NCBI RefSeq assembly: GCF_002101375.1
Contig: NZ_CP015207.1
Coordinates: 1,728,001-1,792,000, forward strand
Reading direction: 5' to 3'
DNA length: 64,000 bases
DNA from: Sporosarcina ureae
Lineage (GTDB): Bacteria > Bacillota > Bacilli > Bacillales_A > Planococcaceae
Shown: positions 25,937 to 34,656 of the stretch, piece after piece
Layout: each line of letters begins with the position of its first letter
How positions within the stretch are numbered: the first letter of the stretch is position 1
The notes under the pieces: model-generated
Seen by the model: the letters and a program-made list of their open reading frames with translations, nothing else
The model's database searches: none
What the model was told of the DNA's origin: nothing
Made by a program: the position numbers and the translations under genes

Positions 25937-25995
25937 AAAAAAGAAACCAATGCCCAGAAACTGTTGTAACTCCCAGGTTCTGAACCATTGGTATC
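25937..25995 (-). terminator. Terminator after the sensor/winged-helix regulator gene
   Basis: On the minus strand ACCAATGGTTCAGAACCTGGG pairs imperfectly with CAGTTTCTGGGCATTGGT and is followed by TTCTTTTTTATT. It isolates the regulator from the AbgA-like gene. Confidence 0.8.
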
Positions 25996-26056
25996 TTTAT
26001 AATGAACTGTTTGTACGATAGTGTATGCAATGTTCTTCATTTAAAATCGTCTGCAT

Positions 26057-27349
26057 TCAAATGAATTGCAGTTGATAGACTTTGCGTGGTCTGCCACGTT
26101 GACCAGACTGTTCTTCTCCAGCTACTTTTGCTAGTCCGACATTTTCTAACTCGGTAAGTATTCTTCTAGCATTACGTTCCGTACTATTCATCCAAGACGC
26201 TAACTCTTTGGATGTAATTTCGTTTTTTCTATAGTGCAATGCTAATGAATAAATCCGGTCTACTGTTGCGGGACCTATTTCAGCAGCTACTAGCAGTTCA
26301 TTCCACTCACTGCTAACCTTTCGATTATCATAAGATATAGAGTGCTCATGACCTTCAGATTCTATGATCTTTTTATTTTCATCTACGAAAACAATAATTT
26401 TCTTTTCTTTACCTCTGACGTATTGAATTGCTAATCGGGCATTTTGTTCAGCTTCTAATGATGTAATACCATAACCAAGCCCAATACGTATTTCAAGCTT
26501 ACTTTGTAGCTCAGCTTCTAGAATTAAATCAAACAGTGAATCCTCACTTAGCTGAAGCTCCATTTCTCCTCTTGTTGTATAGAGAAAATAGCGACCGTCA
26601 CCTATTTCTACAAATGAACCATTAATACGCTCAGCATAATTTAGAAGCAGTTTCTTTAATTCTAATTCTTGATATTTCATTTTATAAGAAAAGTGACCTT
26701 CCCAGCCGCTTTGGAAAATTTCAATCGCAATAATGGCGATTTGTGCTTTACGATACCACTGTGATACCCCTCTTTGCTTTAAATACTGGATAATTAGACG
26801 AACTGCGATAACATCGGGAGCTACTTTATAGCATGGTATTCCTAATTGTCGTAACTTTTTATGTACAGTATTTACGCAAGTAATCGCCGCATCAATCTGA
26901 CCATCCTCGAATGCTTTCAGATGAAAATCAATAATTTCATTGATCGGATGGTAGCCTTCATAAGGAAATGTGCGTACAGTCAGGTGATTCAAAGGTGTCT
27001 GGTCTTCGACATCTTTTGTCTGGATCGTGTCTAAACTTATAGAGCGAAAGATTCTCTGTTCTTGCAACTGAGCTTCTAAAAGCGTTTTATTAAGACTGTT
27101 GCTATTTAAGGGCGCAAAGAGTCCTTCCTCTTCCATAATTAATTGATTAGATACTGCATAGTCGTATGGTGCTTGACCAGAAAAGAACCATTGATCTACA
27201 TATTTTTTGTTTGCTATAATAATATCTTTTGTTTCTTCCATCTCTGTATATGGAAAAGGAAGGAACATGATTTCATCAAATTCTTTTACCGCATTCTTTA
27301 TAATCTCAATCGAATGACCTGGTCCTATCACACCTAAACGAATTTTCAA
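26057..27349 (-). CDS. Uncharacterised transcriptional regulator: ligand-sensing N-terminus, GGDEF-like middle, winged-helix C-terminus
   Basis: 430 aa, start TTG with GGAGG 9 nt upstream. Residues 1-200 resemble a receptor/PrpR-like sensing module (MKIRLGVIGPGHS at start, AITCVNTVHKKLRQLGIPCYKV). Residues about 205-330 look like a divergent nucleotide-cyclase/GGDEF-type fold (IAIEIFQSG, LGYGITSLEAEQNARLAI, FVDENKKIIE) without a GGDEF active site. Residues 365-428 form a helix-turn-helix (SKELASWMNSTERNARRIL) ending in a basic GQRGRPRKVYQL wing. The same architecture recurs at 41803-43053. It lies next to AbgA-like and peptide-uptake genes and probably regulates them. I do not know a named family. 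Confidence 0.75.
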   Translation of the reverse strand: MKIRLGVIGPGHSIEIIKNAVKEFDEIMFLPFPYTEMEETKDIIIANKKYVDQWFFSGQAPYDYAVSNQLIMEEEGLFAPLNSNSLNKTLLEAQLQEQRIFRSISLDTIQTKDVEDQTPLNHLTVRTFPYEGYHPINEIIDFHLKAFEDGQIDAAITCVNTVHKKLRQLGIPCYKVAPDVIAVRLIIQYLKQRGVSQWYRKAQIAIIAIEIFQSGWEGHFSYKMKYQELELKKLLLNYAERINGSFVEIGDGRYFLYTTRGEMELQLSEDSLFDLILEAELQSKLEIRIGLGYGITSLEAEQNARLAIQYVRGKEKKIIVFVDENKKIIESEGHEHSISYDNRKVSSEWNELLVAAEIGPATVDRIYSLALHYRKNEITSKELASWMNSTERNARRILTELENVGLAKVAGEEQSGQRGRPRKVYQLQFI

Positions 27350-27372
27350 TTATGTATACCTCCTTTCACTTA

Positions 27373-28347
27373 CTAGTACTGGCTAGAAATAGCTGATACA
27401 TGCTGATGAATGAATTCCTCCGCTCTCTTCTTATACGCTTCCTGATCCATCACAAACGCTTCCCCGTGATTCGCATCATCTACTAAAAAAATGTCCGCAT
27501 CACTCTCCGTTACTTCATACAGTTTCTTTGCCATATCTGTCGGGACAAATGTGTCAGCGTTGCCGTGTATATACAGGATGGGTACAGTTGCACGCTGTAC
27601 AGCACTCAGCGCATCTGCTTCCTTCAACGAATATCCAGCTTTTGCATTTGTCAATAAGTTCATATTATCAAGCAGTGGAAAGGCTGGCAAATGGAACATC
27701 CGATTTAATTGATAGGCAAAAAGCTGATACACGGATTGATACGGACTATCTGCAATGATTGCCTTCACTTGATTCGGAAGATTTTCACCACTCGCCATCA
27801 ATACCGTTGCAGCACCCATAGACAATCCGTGATAGATCACTTGTGTGTTAGTACCCGCTTTTTTGGTAAGCAAGTTCGTCCAATCTATCAAATCCAAACG
27901 ATCAGGCCAACCAAATCCATAATAATCTCCACCGCTTTTTCCATGTCCTCTAGCATTTGGCATGAAAATATTATAGCCGAGTTCTTCATAATAAAATTGA
28001 CCGTACAATCCCATCTGTTTTGCGTGGCCTAAATAACCATGTGTCAAAATCACTAATTTGTCAGTTGGCTGTTTGGCCGGCAAGTAATATCCCATTAACT
28101 CTAAACCATCTCTAGAAGTCATATGCATTTCTTCAAACTCCTGTTTATCAACCCAATCTAACCAGTCTCCATTTAAAAATACATCCATAGTTTCGGCTGA
28201 TACTTTCAAGTCGGCATTGCTTGTAAGGAAGTCTTTGGGACCACGTTTGATGGCCAAATTATAGAAGAAAAAGCTACCTGCTATCTGAAAGACAATAAAG
28301 ATCGTAACTAGTAAAACAACGACCTTTTTCCAACTTATTTTTTTCAT
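27373..28347 (-). CDS. Membrane-anchored alpha/beta hydrolase
   Basis: 324 aa. One N-terminal membrane segment (about 8-28) without a lipobox, then an extracytoplasmic hydrolase domain: oxyanion region LTHGYLGHAKQ, ARGHGKSGGDYYG, nucleophile elbow GLSMGAAT, ADSPYQSVY, acid in HGNADTFVP and His in DDANHGEAF. Similar Bacillus proteins are annotated as YqkD/YfhR-like hydrolases with unknown substrates. A small gap (23 bp) separates it from the regulator gene, so they may be cotranscribed. Confidence 0.85.
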   Translation of the reverse strand: MKKISWKKVVVLLVTIFIVFQIAGSFFFYNLAIKRGPKDFLTSNADLKVSAETMDVFLNGDWLDWVDKQEFEEMHMTSRDGLELMGYYLPAKQPTDKLVILTHGYLGHAKQMGLYGQFYYEELGYNIFMPNARGHGKSGGDYYGFGWPDRLDLIDWTNLLTKKAGTNTQVIYHGLSMGAATVLMASGENLPNQVKAIIADSPYQSVYQLFAYQLNRMFHLPAFPLLDNMNLLTNAKAGYSLKEADALSAVQRATVPILYIHGNADTFVPTDMAKKLYEVTESDADIFLVDDANHGEAFVMDQEAYKKRAEEFIHQHVSAISSQY

Positions 28348-28430
28348 TTCTATATCCTCGTTCTCTTTGTCTTAGCATTTACTTTTATTATACAGTGAAA
28401 GCGTAGAATCCGTTAGGACGATTTCATGAG

Positions 28431-28465
28431 AAAAACCCCAGTAGTTGGATAACGACTACTGAGGC
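28431..28465 (-). terminator. Terminator downstream of the 44-codon gene
   Basis: CCTCAGTAGTCG-ttatc-CAACTACTGGGG followed by TTTTTC on the minus strand. It lies just after the small gene at 28491-28625. Confidence 0.85.
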
Positions 28466-28490
28466 ACACCACATTTACTATTTTTATGTC

Positions 28491-28625
28491 TTACTTCTTC
28501 TTGTTATCTTGCTCGGTAGCCTTATCTGCTCGTTTATACTCTTTGGCGTACAATACTTCCTGTGCGGATGAAAGACCATTATTTTTATCAGTCAATGTTT
28601 TGTGCGGCTGCTTATTTTCACTCAC
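28491..28625 (-). CDS. Small highly charged protein, 44 aa (possibly YfhE-like)
   Basis: A GTG start at 28625 has AAAGGAG with about 9 nt spacing, and the frame ends at TAA 28491 followed by a strong terminator, so it is a complete single-gene unit. The product is hydrophilic, with NNGLSSAQEVLYAKEYKRAD in the middle and a Lys-rich end. The SSAQEVLY segment reminds me of short Bacillales YfhE-like proteins of unknown function, but this is from memory and unverified. No membrane segment. Confidence 0.65.
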   Translation of the reverse strand: MSENKQPHKTLTDKNNGLSSAQEVLYAKEYKRADKATEQDNKKK

Positions 28626-28703
28626 GTTTCAACACTCCTTTCAGTCTAATTTCAGTGTTCCACAAATCCTTGAAATTAAACGCAGAAAGACAGTTATCGT
28701 TCA

Positions 28704-28732
28704 TTGGGTTTCTTCCTCAAACAACGTATACT
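28704..28732 (+). promoter_or_regulatory. Probable SigA promoter of the OsmC-like gene
   Basis: TTGGGT and TATACT separated by 17 bp, about 23 bp upstream of the start codon of the OsmC-family gene with an AAAGGAG RBS in between. Confidence 0.6.
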
Positions 28733-28755
28733 AACTGTAAAAGGAGCTGAACCAT

Positions 28756-29145
28756 ATGAAATTTTATATGACAGAACACGGATTTGATACCGAAACGGAA
28801 TTCGGTACATTACACATTTCATCAAATGAAGAAAAAGGGTTTCGTCCCTATCAGCTAATGGTTGCATCGATCGCTGTTTGTGGTGGTGGCGTCATGCGAA
28901 AAGTCCTTGATAAAATGCGTTTGCCGGCAGAAGATATTGCAATTGATGTAAAAGAGGTTGTACGTTCTCAAGACGATGCAAGCCGCCTACTAAAGATCCA
29001 TCTTCATTTCACTATTATTGGATCAGACGTTACAGAAGAAAAAATGCCACGAGTCATGATGCTGACGGAGAAAAATTGTTCTATGCTGCAATCCGTGATG
29101 GGTTGTATCGATGTTGTGAAAACATACGAGATAGGTACAAAGTAA
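28756..29145 (+). CDS. OsmC/Ohr-family protein
   Basis: 129 aa. The family's two conserved cysteines are visible in the usual settings: ASIAVCGGGVMRKVLDKM near residue 40 and EKNCSMLQSVMG near 110. Members reduce organic or fatty-acid hydroperoxides using the Cys pair. It lacks N-terminal extensions and has a strong RBS (AAAGGAG). Single-gene unit with its own promoter. Confidence 0.85.
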   Translation: MKFYMTEHGFDTETEFGTLHISSNEEKGFRPYQLMVASIAVCGGGVMRKVLDKMRLPAEDIAIDVKEVVRSQDDASRLLKIHLHFTIIGSDVTEEKMPRVMMLTEKNCSMLQSVMGCIDVVKTYEIGTK

Positions 29146-29261
29146 GTTTCAATAATCCGACAAGAGAATTCCTTCTTTTGTCGTTTTTATTGTTTAAAGA
29201 TCCTTATTTTCCCATTAAAGTCCTGTATAATTAATAGAATACCTAAAGGAGGTCTACCTAT

Positions 29262-30617
29262 ATGAAGAATAAACTAGTCGGGTTGTTAACAGTTTTATTG
29301 ATTTTTGCAGCAATACCATTTCATGCACAAGCTGCCGCACAATTTTCTGACGTAGACAAGCATTGGGCAAAGAAAGAAATTATGTATTTAGCCGACCGTA
29401 ATATCATCGGTGGTTTTCCAGATGGTACCTTTAAGCCTAATGATCCCATTACACGGGCGCAAGCGTCTTCTATGCTAATAAAAGCATTGAAAATTCCATT
29501 GATAAAAAACCCTACAGTGCAATTCAAGGACGTCTCGAAAAAATCTCCATACTATCAAATTCTCGCAACTGTGAATGAAAAAGGCATCATGCGAGGAGAC
29601 AATGGTTTCATGCGTCCTGGTGAAGATACTTCACGTGCACATATGGCCGCGATCATTCGTCGTTCATTTAACATACCTGTCGACCATCAAGCAACGTTTG
29701 TAGACGTATCACCGACCCATTGGTCATTCCCCGATATTAATGGAATTGCGAAAAAAGGCATTACGGGCGGCTCTGAAGGTAAATATATGCCAGCAGACTC
29801 CGTTACACGTTCTCAGTTTGCTGCATTTTTAGTACGCGCACTGGATGATTCCATGAAGTTGAAAGACTATCGTTCTTATGTAAGTGTTAAAGGAAAAACG
29901 ATTGAACAGAACGGTTTTACTTATACCATTGCAAAAGATAAAACTTCTACTAAGCTATTGAAAGAGAGTAAAAAAGCAGGAATACGTTTAACACTCTTGG
30001 ATAGCGCGACTATGCCAGACAACGGAATCAACCGAGTACTGCTCATGTCCGGTTATCAAATGATTCTATACAATGATGATCTTTTCATTCCGTATTGGAA
30101 CTTGATCAGTGCAGGAAATAAAATGCCCGCAGGTTATAATCTAGTGAAATTGAATGTAAATGACCGGAGTTACACAATTGGTAGTATTTCAATTGATCAA
30201 AAGTTCCGCAATATGTTCATTTGGAACGATCGCATTTACTATACACTTGAAAAGAACAAAGAGCGTGTTTTCGATTCCAAATTCGATCCCACAACTCCAC
30301 TAGACGATCCGTTAACGCTGTATTCAGTAGCGATGGACGGAAAAAATAAAAAGACATTATTGAACTTCGACGCACGCGTTATTTTTGATGAAGTCGAAGC
30401 TACTTCGAAAACCAACCAAGTAAGTCAAAATAATAAGTCCGTAGCGTTTGATCTTTCTACGATGTATTATTTCAACAAAACAGGTGTCTATAAATATAAT
30501 CTGTTAGATAAAAAGACAAGCAAGATTTCTACTATTCTTGCGAAAGATATGGAAGTTACCGCTACACAGTTAATCGTGACAGATCAAGCAGGTAAGAAAC
30601 ATACACTTAAGAAATAA
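29262..30617 (+). CDS. SLH-domain surface protein
   Basis: 451 aa. Signal peptide (about 1-25, cleavage near AQAAA), then three S-layer homology repeats at about 27-85, 90-145 and 148-205 (FSDVDKHWAKKEI, GGFPDGTFKPNDPITRAQ, FVDVSPTHWSFPDI, PADSVTRSQFAAFLVRAL). SLH domains attach proteins to pyruvylated secondary cell-wall polymers. The C-terminal 240 residues have repeated beta-strand patterns resembling a DUF5050-like propeller (MILYNDDLFIPYWN, NDRIYYTLEKN). AAAGGAGG upstream. Terminator follows the stop. Confidence 0.9.
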   Translation: MKNKLVGLLTVLLIFAAIPFHAQAAAQFSDVDKHWAKKEIMYLADRNIIGGFPDGTFKPNDPITRAQASSMLIKALKIPLIKNPTVQFKDVSKKSPYYQILATVNEKGIMRGDNGFMRPGEDTSRAHMAAIIRRSFNIPVDHQATFVDVSPTHWSFPDINGIAKKGITGGSEGKYMPADSVTRSQFAAFLVRALDDSMKLKDYRSYVSVKGKTIEQNGFTYTIAKDKTSTKLLKESKKAGIRLTLLDSATMPDNGINRVLLMSGYQMILYNDDLFIPYWNLISAGNKMPAGYNLVKLNVNDRSYTIGSISIDQKFRNMFIWNDRIYYTLEKNKERVFDSKFDPTTPLDDPLTLYSVAMDGKNKKTLLNFDARVIFDEVEATSKTNQVSQNNKSVAFDLSTMYYFNKTGVYKYNLLDKKTSKISTILAKDMEVTATQLIVTDQAGKKHTLKK

Positions 30618-30621
30618 GAAG

Positions 30622-30657
30622 AATGGCATGCCTCTAATTTAGTGGCATGCCATTTTT
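30622..30657 (+). terminator. Terminator after the SLH-protein gene
   Basis: AATGGCATGCC-tctaatttagt-GGCATGCCATT followed by TTTTCT, immediately after the stop. The reverse strand also has a short A/T run, so it may serve the convergent membrane-protein gene too. Confidence 0.9.
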
Positions 30658-30658
30658 T

Positions 30659-31024
30659 CTATCGATCTATAACGAGCTTAGCAATCGTCCGAATCAATAA
30701 TTGTCCAATGAAAACTGGGATCGCTGTTAGCAAGATGACAACGTCTCGACCAAATGGCTTGAACCATCCACCATCATCTGAGATGAAATTCATAGCCAAT
30801 ATTAGAGAGACTATGGCTATAATTATATTCATTAGTAAGATGTAACGAACCTTTATAATACTAGATAAAATGCCTGTTATCACAATATATAAAACAGATA
30901 CTGCTAGTAAATACTTTGCATCTTCTCGCTTCATATACTGACCGTACTCGTAAAAATGAAATAGGAATGGCGCTGGAATCAGACTCATAACGAGCCATAC
31001 TATGTTCAAATATCGTTTTACCAT
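30659..31024 (-). CDS. Small membrane protein, unknown
   Basis: 121 aa with four hydrophobic segments (about 5-25, 40-58, 62-82, 93-112) separated by short charged loops such as YGQYMKRED and SDDGGWFKPFGRD. No family recognised. Convergent with the SLH-protein gene. It may be a Bacillales-specific inner-membrane protein. Confidence 0.6.
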   Translation of the reverse strand: MVKRYLNIVWLVMSLIPAPFLFHFYEYGQYMKREDAKYLLAVSVLYIVITGILSSIIKVRYILLMNIIIAIVSLILAMNFISDDGGWFKPFGRDVVILLTAIPVFIGQLLIRTIAKLVIDR

Positions 31025-31177
31025 TACTTCACCGCTCCAATTAGCTAAGGATAAAAATGCACTGTGTATTCCACATGATTATTGAGCCATTACACACCTG
31101 ACGTGCTCGCAATGACTACAAAAGCGAGCCGTGTAAATATTAGTTATTTCTTTTCCTTCTACTTCATTACCGTTTAT

Positions 31178-32335
31178 TCACGGCTTCTTCACTGGCACAT
31201 AACCTACTTTCTCCACTAATTCCTGTCCTTGCGGTGAAACCATCCATTCAATGAACTTCTCAACATTCGGATTGTCTGTCCCCGCTGTGATAACATAAAA
31301 TTCTGTTGCAATTGGGTATTCATCAGTACGGATTGTATCTTTCGTCGGCTCTACACCATTGATTGAGAGTAGCTTGATTTCATCGTTACTTACCATTTCC
31401 ATTGAGTAATAGCGAAATGTATAGCCAATCGCATTTTTATAATTCCTATACTTGGAGACCTCTGTTATTATTCCACCCATTCCTTCGGGCACATTTTCCT
31501 TTGGAGCATCCATAATCGGAATATCCCCCATCAGCCGTTCCAAGCCTGTTTGACTACCACTATCTGCCGGTCGTTGGAATGCACGAATCGGCTCGTTTTT
31601 ACCACCAACTTCTTCCCAGTTGGTGATTTTCCCTGCATAGATATCTTGAATTTGTTTTAATTCTAGATGATCAATGGGATTTTTTTGATTAACAAAAAAG
31701 ACAAATGCTTCTCTTCCAACTGGTGTTAAATTCAGCTCAAGCCCTAGTTGTTCCGCTACTTTCATTTGGGCGTCTGAAGGTCCTGCTGCAAAAATTATAT
31801 CTACCTCGCCAGAAAACAGATTTTCATAAGCGATAGGTGTTGTATTGACCATTACTTCACTATCATACGGATTGTATTCTTTTCTAGGATAGACTGCTTG
31901 AACAAAAGCTGCATACAGGGGATATAGTGCGGTAGCACCGTCTATTCTCGGTAAATCATCCTTCAGTTCGAGTGTAGCCGCCTCATCAAGTACGACAAGC
32001 TTGGATTCCTGTCCAATTGTAAACGGCTCATAATAACGTACTTCCACTTCGGCATCCACTGTTGAAATACTTTCTTTATATATATGCATTATCGGCCAAA
32101 CTGCCGCTCCGAGTAGAACTGCTCCTGCCATAATACCGAACAATCGCTTTCGTTGCGGCGTGTTGAAGACATGAAAGATCATCATAACGATCCACACATA
32201 AACAATGATCATTGCACTTAGCGCTAACGGAATATAGTGGATCAATCCCATTAACAATAAATACAATAATCCAATTCCCGTGAAAAATAGTAACGCTATC
32301 AATAAAAGTACCGCAAATGCTATGGGTGCAATCAT
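31178..32335 (-). CDS. Membrane-anchored PstS-like substrate-binding protein
   Basis: 385 aa. Three hydrophobic segments in residues 1-90 replace the usual signal peptide and lipobox, then a type-2 periplasmic-binding domain of the phosphate (PstS/PBP_like_2) kind follows: RIDGATALYPLYAAFV near 130, DIIFAAGPSDAQMK, GREAFVFFVNQKNPID, YAGKITNWEEVGG, QRPADSGSQTGLERLMG and the C-terminal SPQGQELVEKVGYVPV. No permease or ATPase genes are nearby, so it may sense rather than transport phosphate or a similar anion. It is 15 bp downstream of an XRE regulator in the same unit. Confidence 0.85.
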   Translation of the reverse strand: MIAPIAFAVLLLIALLFFTGIGLLYLLLMGLIHYIPLALSAMIIVYVWIVMMIFHVFNTPQRKRLFGIMAGAVLLGAAVWPIMHIYKESISTVDAEVEVRYYEPFTIGQESKLVVLDEAATLELKDDLPRIDGATALYPLYAAFVQAVYPRKEYNPYDSEVMVNTTPIAYENLFSGEVDIIFAAGPSDAQMKVAEQLGLELNLTPVGREAFVFFVNQKNPIDHLELKQIQDIYAGKITNWEEVGGKNEPIRAFQRPADSGSQTGLERLMGDIPIMDAPKENVPEGMGGIITEVSKYRNYKNAIGYTFRYYSMEMVSNDEIKLLSINGVEPTKDTIRTDEYPIATEFYVITAGTDNPNVEKFIEWMVSPQGQELVEKVGYVPVKKP

Positions 32336-32350
32336 ACGCGTCCCTCCTTT

Positions 32351-32803
32351 TTACTTTCCACTCAGTTCCTCCAGCCGATGCCGTGCCTCGTCTTCATCAA
32401 ACGAACTGTACCAACGATAATGCTCATTATCCAAAATACGGAAATGCTGACTAATTACATTTTGCTGTAAACGAAATTGTCCTTTCATTTCCAAGTCACG
32501 CCACCACACTTTACCGCCCATAGATTGATCCATTCGGCGGTCAATACCGTCATGCGCAATGGTTTCCAGTACTTCTAACGGATCACCACCGACAGTAGCT
32601 TGCAATACCTCACTTTCACGAAATAAAGCACAGACAGCTATGACAGCTGTCCAACTAGCCGTTGCCCTTGCCTTTTCAATTTGAATCAACGTCTTTTTGG
32701 AAAGCCCTAACACATCCGCCATTTTTTGTTGAGAATATTCTTTCTCCAATCGGATTACCCGTAACTTTAATGAAATCAGTTGTACGAATTGTTGTTGATT
32801 CAC
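32351..32803 (-). CDS. XRE-family transcriptional regulator
   Basis: 150 aa. An N-terminal HTH_3 domain (about 10-65: LRVIRLEKEYSQQKMADVLGLSKKTLIQIEKARA) is followed by an 85-residue domain of unknown fold (GGKVWWRDLEMKGQFRLQQNVISQHFRIL, HYRWYSSFDEDEARHRL). It is cotranscribed with the PstS-like gene. A perfect 18-bp palindrome lies at the likely transcription start upstream, so autoregulation is expected. Confidence 0.85.
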   Translation of the reverse strand: MNQQQFVQLISLKLRVIRLEKEYSQQKMADVLGLSKKTLIQIEKARATASWTAVIAVCALFRESEVLQATVGGDPLEVLETIAHDGIDRRMDQSMGGKVWWRDLEMKGQFRLQQNVISQHFRILDNEHYRWYSSFDEDEARHRLEELSGK

Positions 32804-32835
32804 TAGATCACCCCGTGGTTACATTTCACATCTAA

Positions 32836-32853
32836 TGGTGTAATATTACACCA
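32836..32853. promoter_or_regulatory. Perfect palindromic operator upstream of the XRE gene
   Basis: TGGTGTAATATTACACCA reads the same on both strands. On the minus strand it starts just after a -10 TATAAT (with TTTTGA 17 bp upstream), so a bound repressor would cover the start site of the XRE/PstS-like operon. It may also affect the divergent NSS gene 120 bp to the right. Confidence 0.8.
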
Positions 32854-32975
32854 ACATTATAGATTAGGCAAATTGTTTTCAAAACTCTCTGTTAACTTCA
32901 CAACTATCGATTCTTTCTTAAAATTATGATAAGATTTATTAACTTTGTGATTTAGTTAAAGAAACGAGGACTCTT

Positions 32976-34298
32976 ATGAAACAGCGTGAACAATGGACAT
33001 CCAAGATTGGTTTTATTTTAGCGGCTGCTGGCAGTGCTATCGGTCTAGGTGCAATCTGGAAGTTTCCTTATATGGCCGGAACAAACGGTGGCAGCGTGTT
33101 TGTGCTGTTATTTATTATTTGTACATTATTGATCGGTCTACCGATTTTATTGGCTGAGTTTGTTATTGGCCGAAGAGGACAGGCAGATGCCGTGACTTCT
33201 TTGAAAAGATTATCAACGAGACGCAATTGGGGATGGGTTGGATGGATGGGACTTGTCTCTTCTTTCATCATCTTATCGTTTTACAGTGTTGTCGGTGGAT
33301 GGATTTTATCGTATTTGGCGCGAGCCTTTACGTTTAAATTAGGTGGACTGGATTACGGCGAGCTATTCAATGCAACGATTGCGAATCCATGGGAAGTATT
33401 ATTAGCACAAGCGTTATTTATGGCGTTAACAATCTTTATCGTTCAAAGCGGGATTCGTGGAGGAATTGAACGGGCCAGCCGCTGGATCATGCCTTTGTTA
33501 TTCTTGTCATTCATTGTGTTGGCGATTCGTTCGCTAACACTAGACGGTGCGATGGAAGGTGTACGTTTCTTATTCGTACCAGATTGGAGTTACTTTAACG
33601 GAACTACTTTCTTGGTTGCGTTGGGACAGGCATTCTTCTCACTAAGTGTCGGTGTGACGGCGATGATGACCTATGCTTCCTATCTTTCGAAAGAGGAGAA
33701 GCTCGGACAGTCCGCGTTTAATGTCTCTATGCTGAACATTGGGATTTCGATCCTAGCGGGACTTGTTATTTTCCCAGCAGTTTTCGCGTTAGGACATTCA
33801 CCGGAAGCGGGACCAGGACTTATTTTCGTCATCCTGCCAGCTATTTTCAATGAAATTCCATTTGGCGGCGTGTTTTTAATTATTTTCTTTTTCTTGATGC
33901 TGTTTGCTACATTGACATCTGCTATAGCGATGCTCGAAATCGTAGTTTCTACAGGTATACGTAAAAAGCATGATAGAAGAAAGCGTGCTTCTTGGGTGTT
34001 TGGCGGGCTAATCTTTTTAGTAGGAATTCCAAGTGCCTTATCGTTTGGGTTATTATCTGACGTCAGTATTTTCGGCAACTCCATTTTTGATTTCGCTGAT
34101 TTGCTGACAAGTAGAATTGCGATGCCGCTCGGGGCATTAGCTGTGTCTTTATTTGCCGGTTTCGTACTGACGAAAGAGGATACAGCGGAAGAGTTAGGGA
34201 TGCACCCGGCTCTTCACTCTTTGTGGAAAGTACTTGTACGCTATTTCGCACCGATTGCGATCGTCGTCATTTTCTTTACTTGGATTTTAGGCATGTAA
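32976..34298 (+). CDS. Sodium-dependent transporter, NSS (SNF) family
   Basis: 440 aa, about eleven membrane segments. The N-terminus has the NSS hallmark GSAIGLGAIWKFPY with the Na/substrate-binding unwound region of TM1, followed by TNGGSVFVLLF; LGQAFFSLSVG occurs in TM6. Bacterial relatives with 11 TMs carry amino acids with sodium. Start ATG 32976 with GAGG upstream. Single-gene unit ended by a strong terminator. Confidence 0.92.
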   Translation: MKQREQWTSKIGFILAAAGSAIGLGAIWKFPYMAGTNGGSVFVLLFIICTLLIGLPILLAEFVIGRRGQADAVTSLKRLSTRRNWGWVGWMGLVSSFIILSFYSVVGGWILSYLARAFTFKLGGLDYGELFNATIANPWEVLLAQALFMALTIFIVQSGIRGGIERASRWIMPLLFLSFIVLAIRSLTLDGAMEGVRFLFVPDWSYFNGTTFLVALGQAFFSLSVGVTAMMTYASYLSKEEKLGQSAFNVSMLNIGISILAGLVIFPAVFALGHSPEAGPGLIFVILPAIFNEIPFGGVFLIIFFFLMLFATLTSAIAMLEIVVSTGIRKKHDRRKRASWVFGGLIFLVGIPSALSFGLLSDVSIFGNSIFDFADLLTSRIAMPLGALAVSLFAGFVLTKEDTAEELGMHPALHSLWKVLVRYFAPIAIVVIFFTWILGM

Positions 34299-34299
34299 A

Positions 34300-34335
34300 A
34301 ACCACGCCGGGGATTTTCTCCGGCGTGGTTTTTCT
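34300..34335 (+). terminator. Terminator after the NSS transporter gene
   Basis: AAACCACGCCGG-ggattttct-CCGGCGTGGTTTTT, directly after the stop codon; the flanking A and T runs make it usable in both directions. Confidence 0.93.
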
Positions 34336-34455
34336 AACTATAATTTAACAAGTGGTCGACATTTCAAGCGGACGCTTTCTCCGAGAGCTCGCGGTGAACC
34401 TTTGGGAGTCGACTTGCACTTACAATCTACTCCTGTCGTTTTCTTTAGAAAAGAC

Positions 34456-34590
34456 GCTCATTCTGCCACGTTATCCGCTCAATAAACCCTCATAAGTGCT
34501 CTATCTATTTATTTAACCGCTCTATGAACCCCGGTAATTGCTCTATCCTACCAGTTAGGCGCTCTATGCCACTCAGCGACCGCTCTTACC
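34456..34590. repeat. 21-bp tandem array (GCTCTAT units), decayed heptapeptide repeat
   Basis: The word GCTC recurs at 34456, 34477, 34498, 34519, 34540, 34561 and 34582, an exact 21-bp period over seven units, most continuing as GCTCTAT. Read on the minus strand each unit gives a heptapeptide of the form I-E-R/Q/H-L-x-G-x (IERLTGR, IEQLPGF, IERLNK-stop, IEHL-stop-GF, IERITWQ), with stop codons in at least two units. It lies between convergent genes. It is either a degraded repeat-protein gene or a non-coding spacer repeat. Confidence 0.75.
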
Positions 34591-34656
34591 TATCTCCAAA
34601 ACGGCCTCTACCTGGAACGCAGAGTAACGTCTCTCTCACCTTCAGCTATTCTTCTC

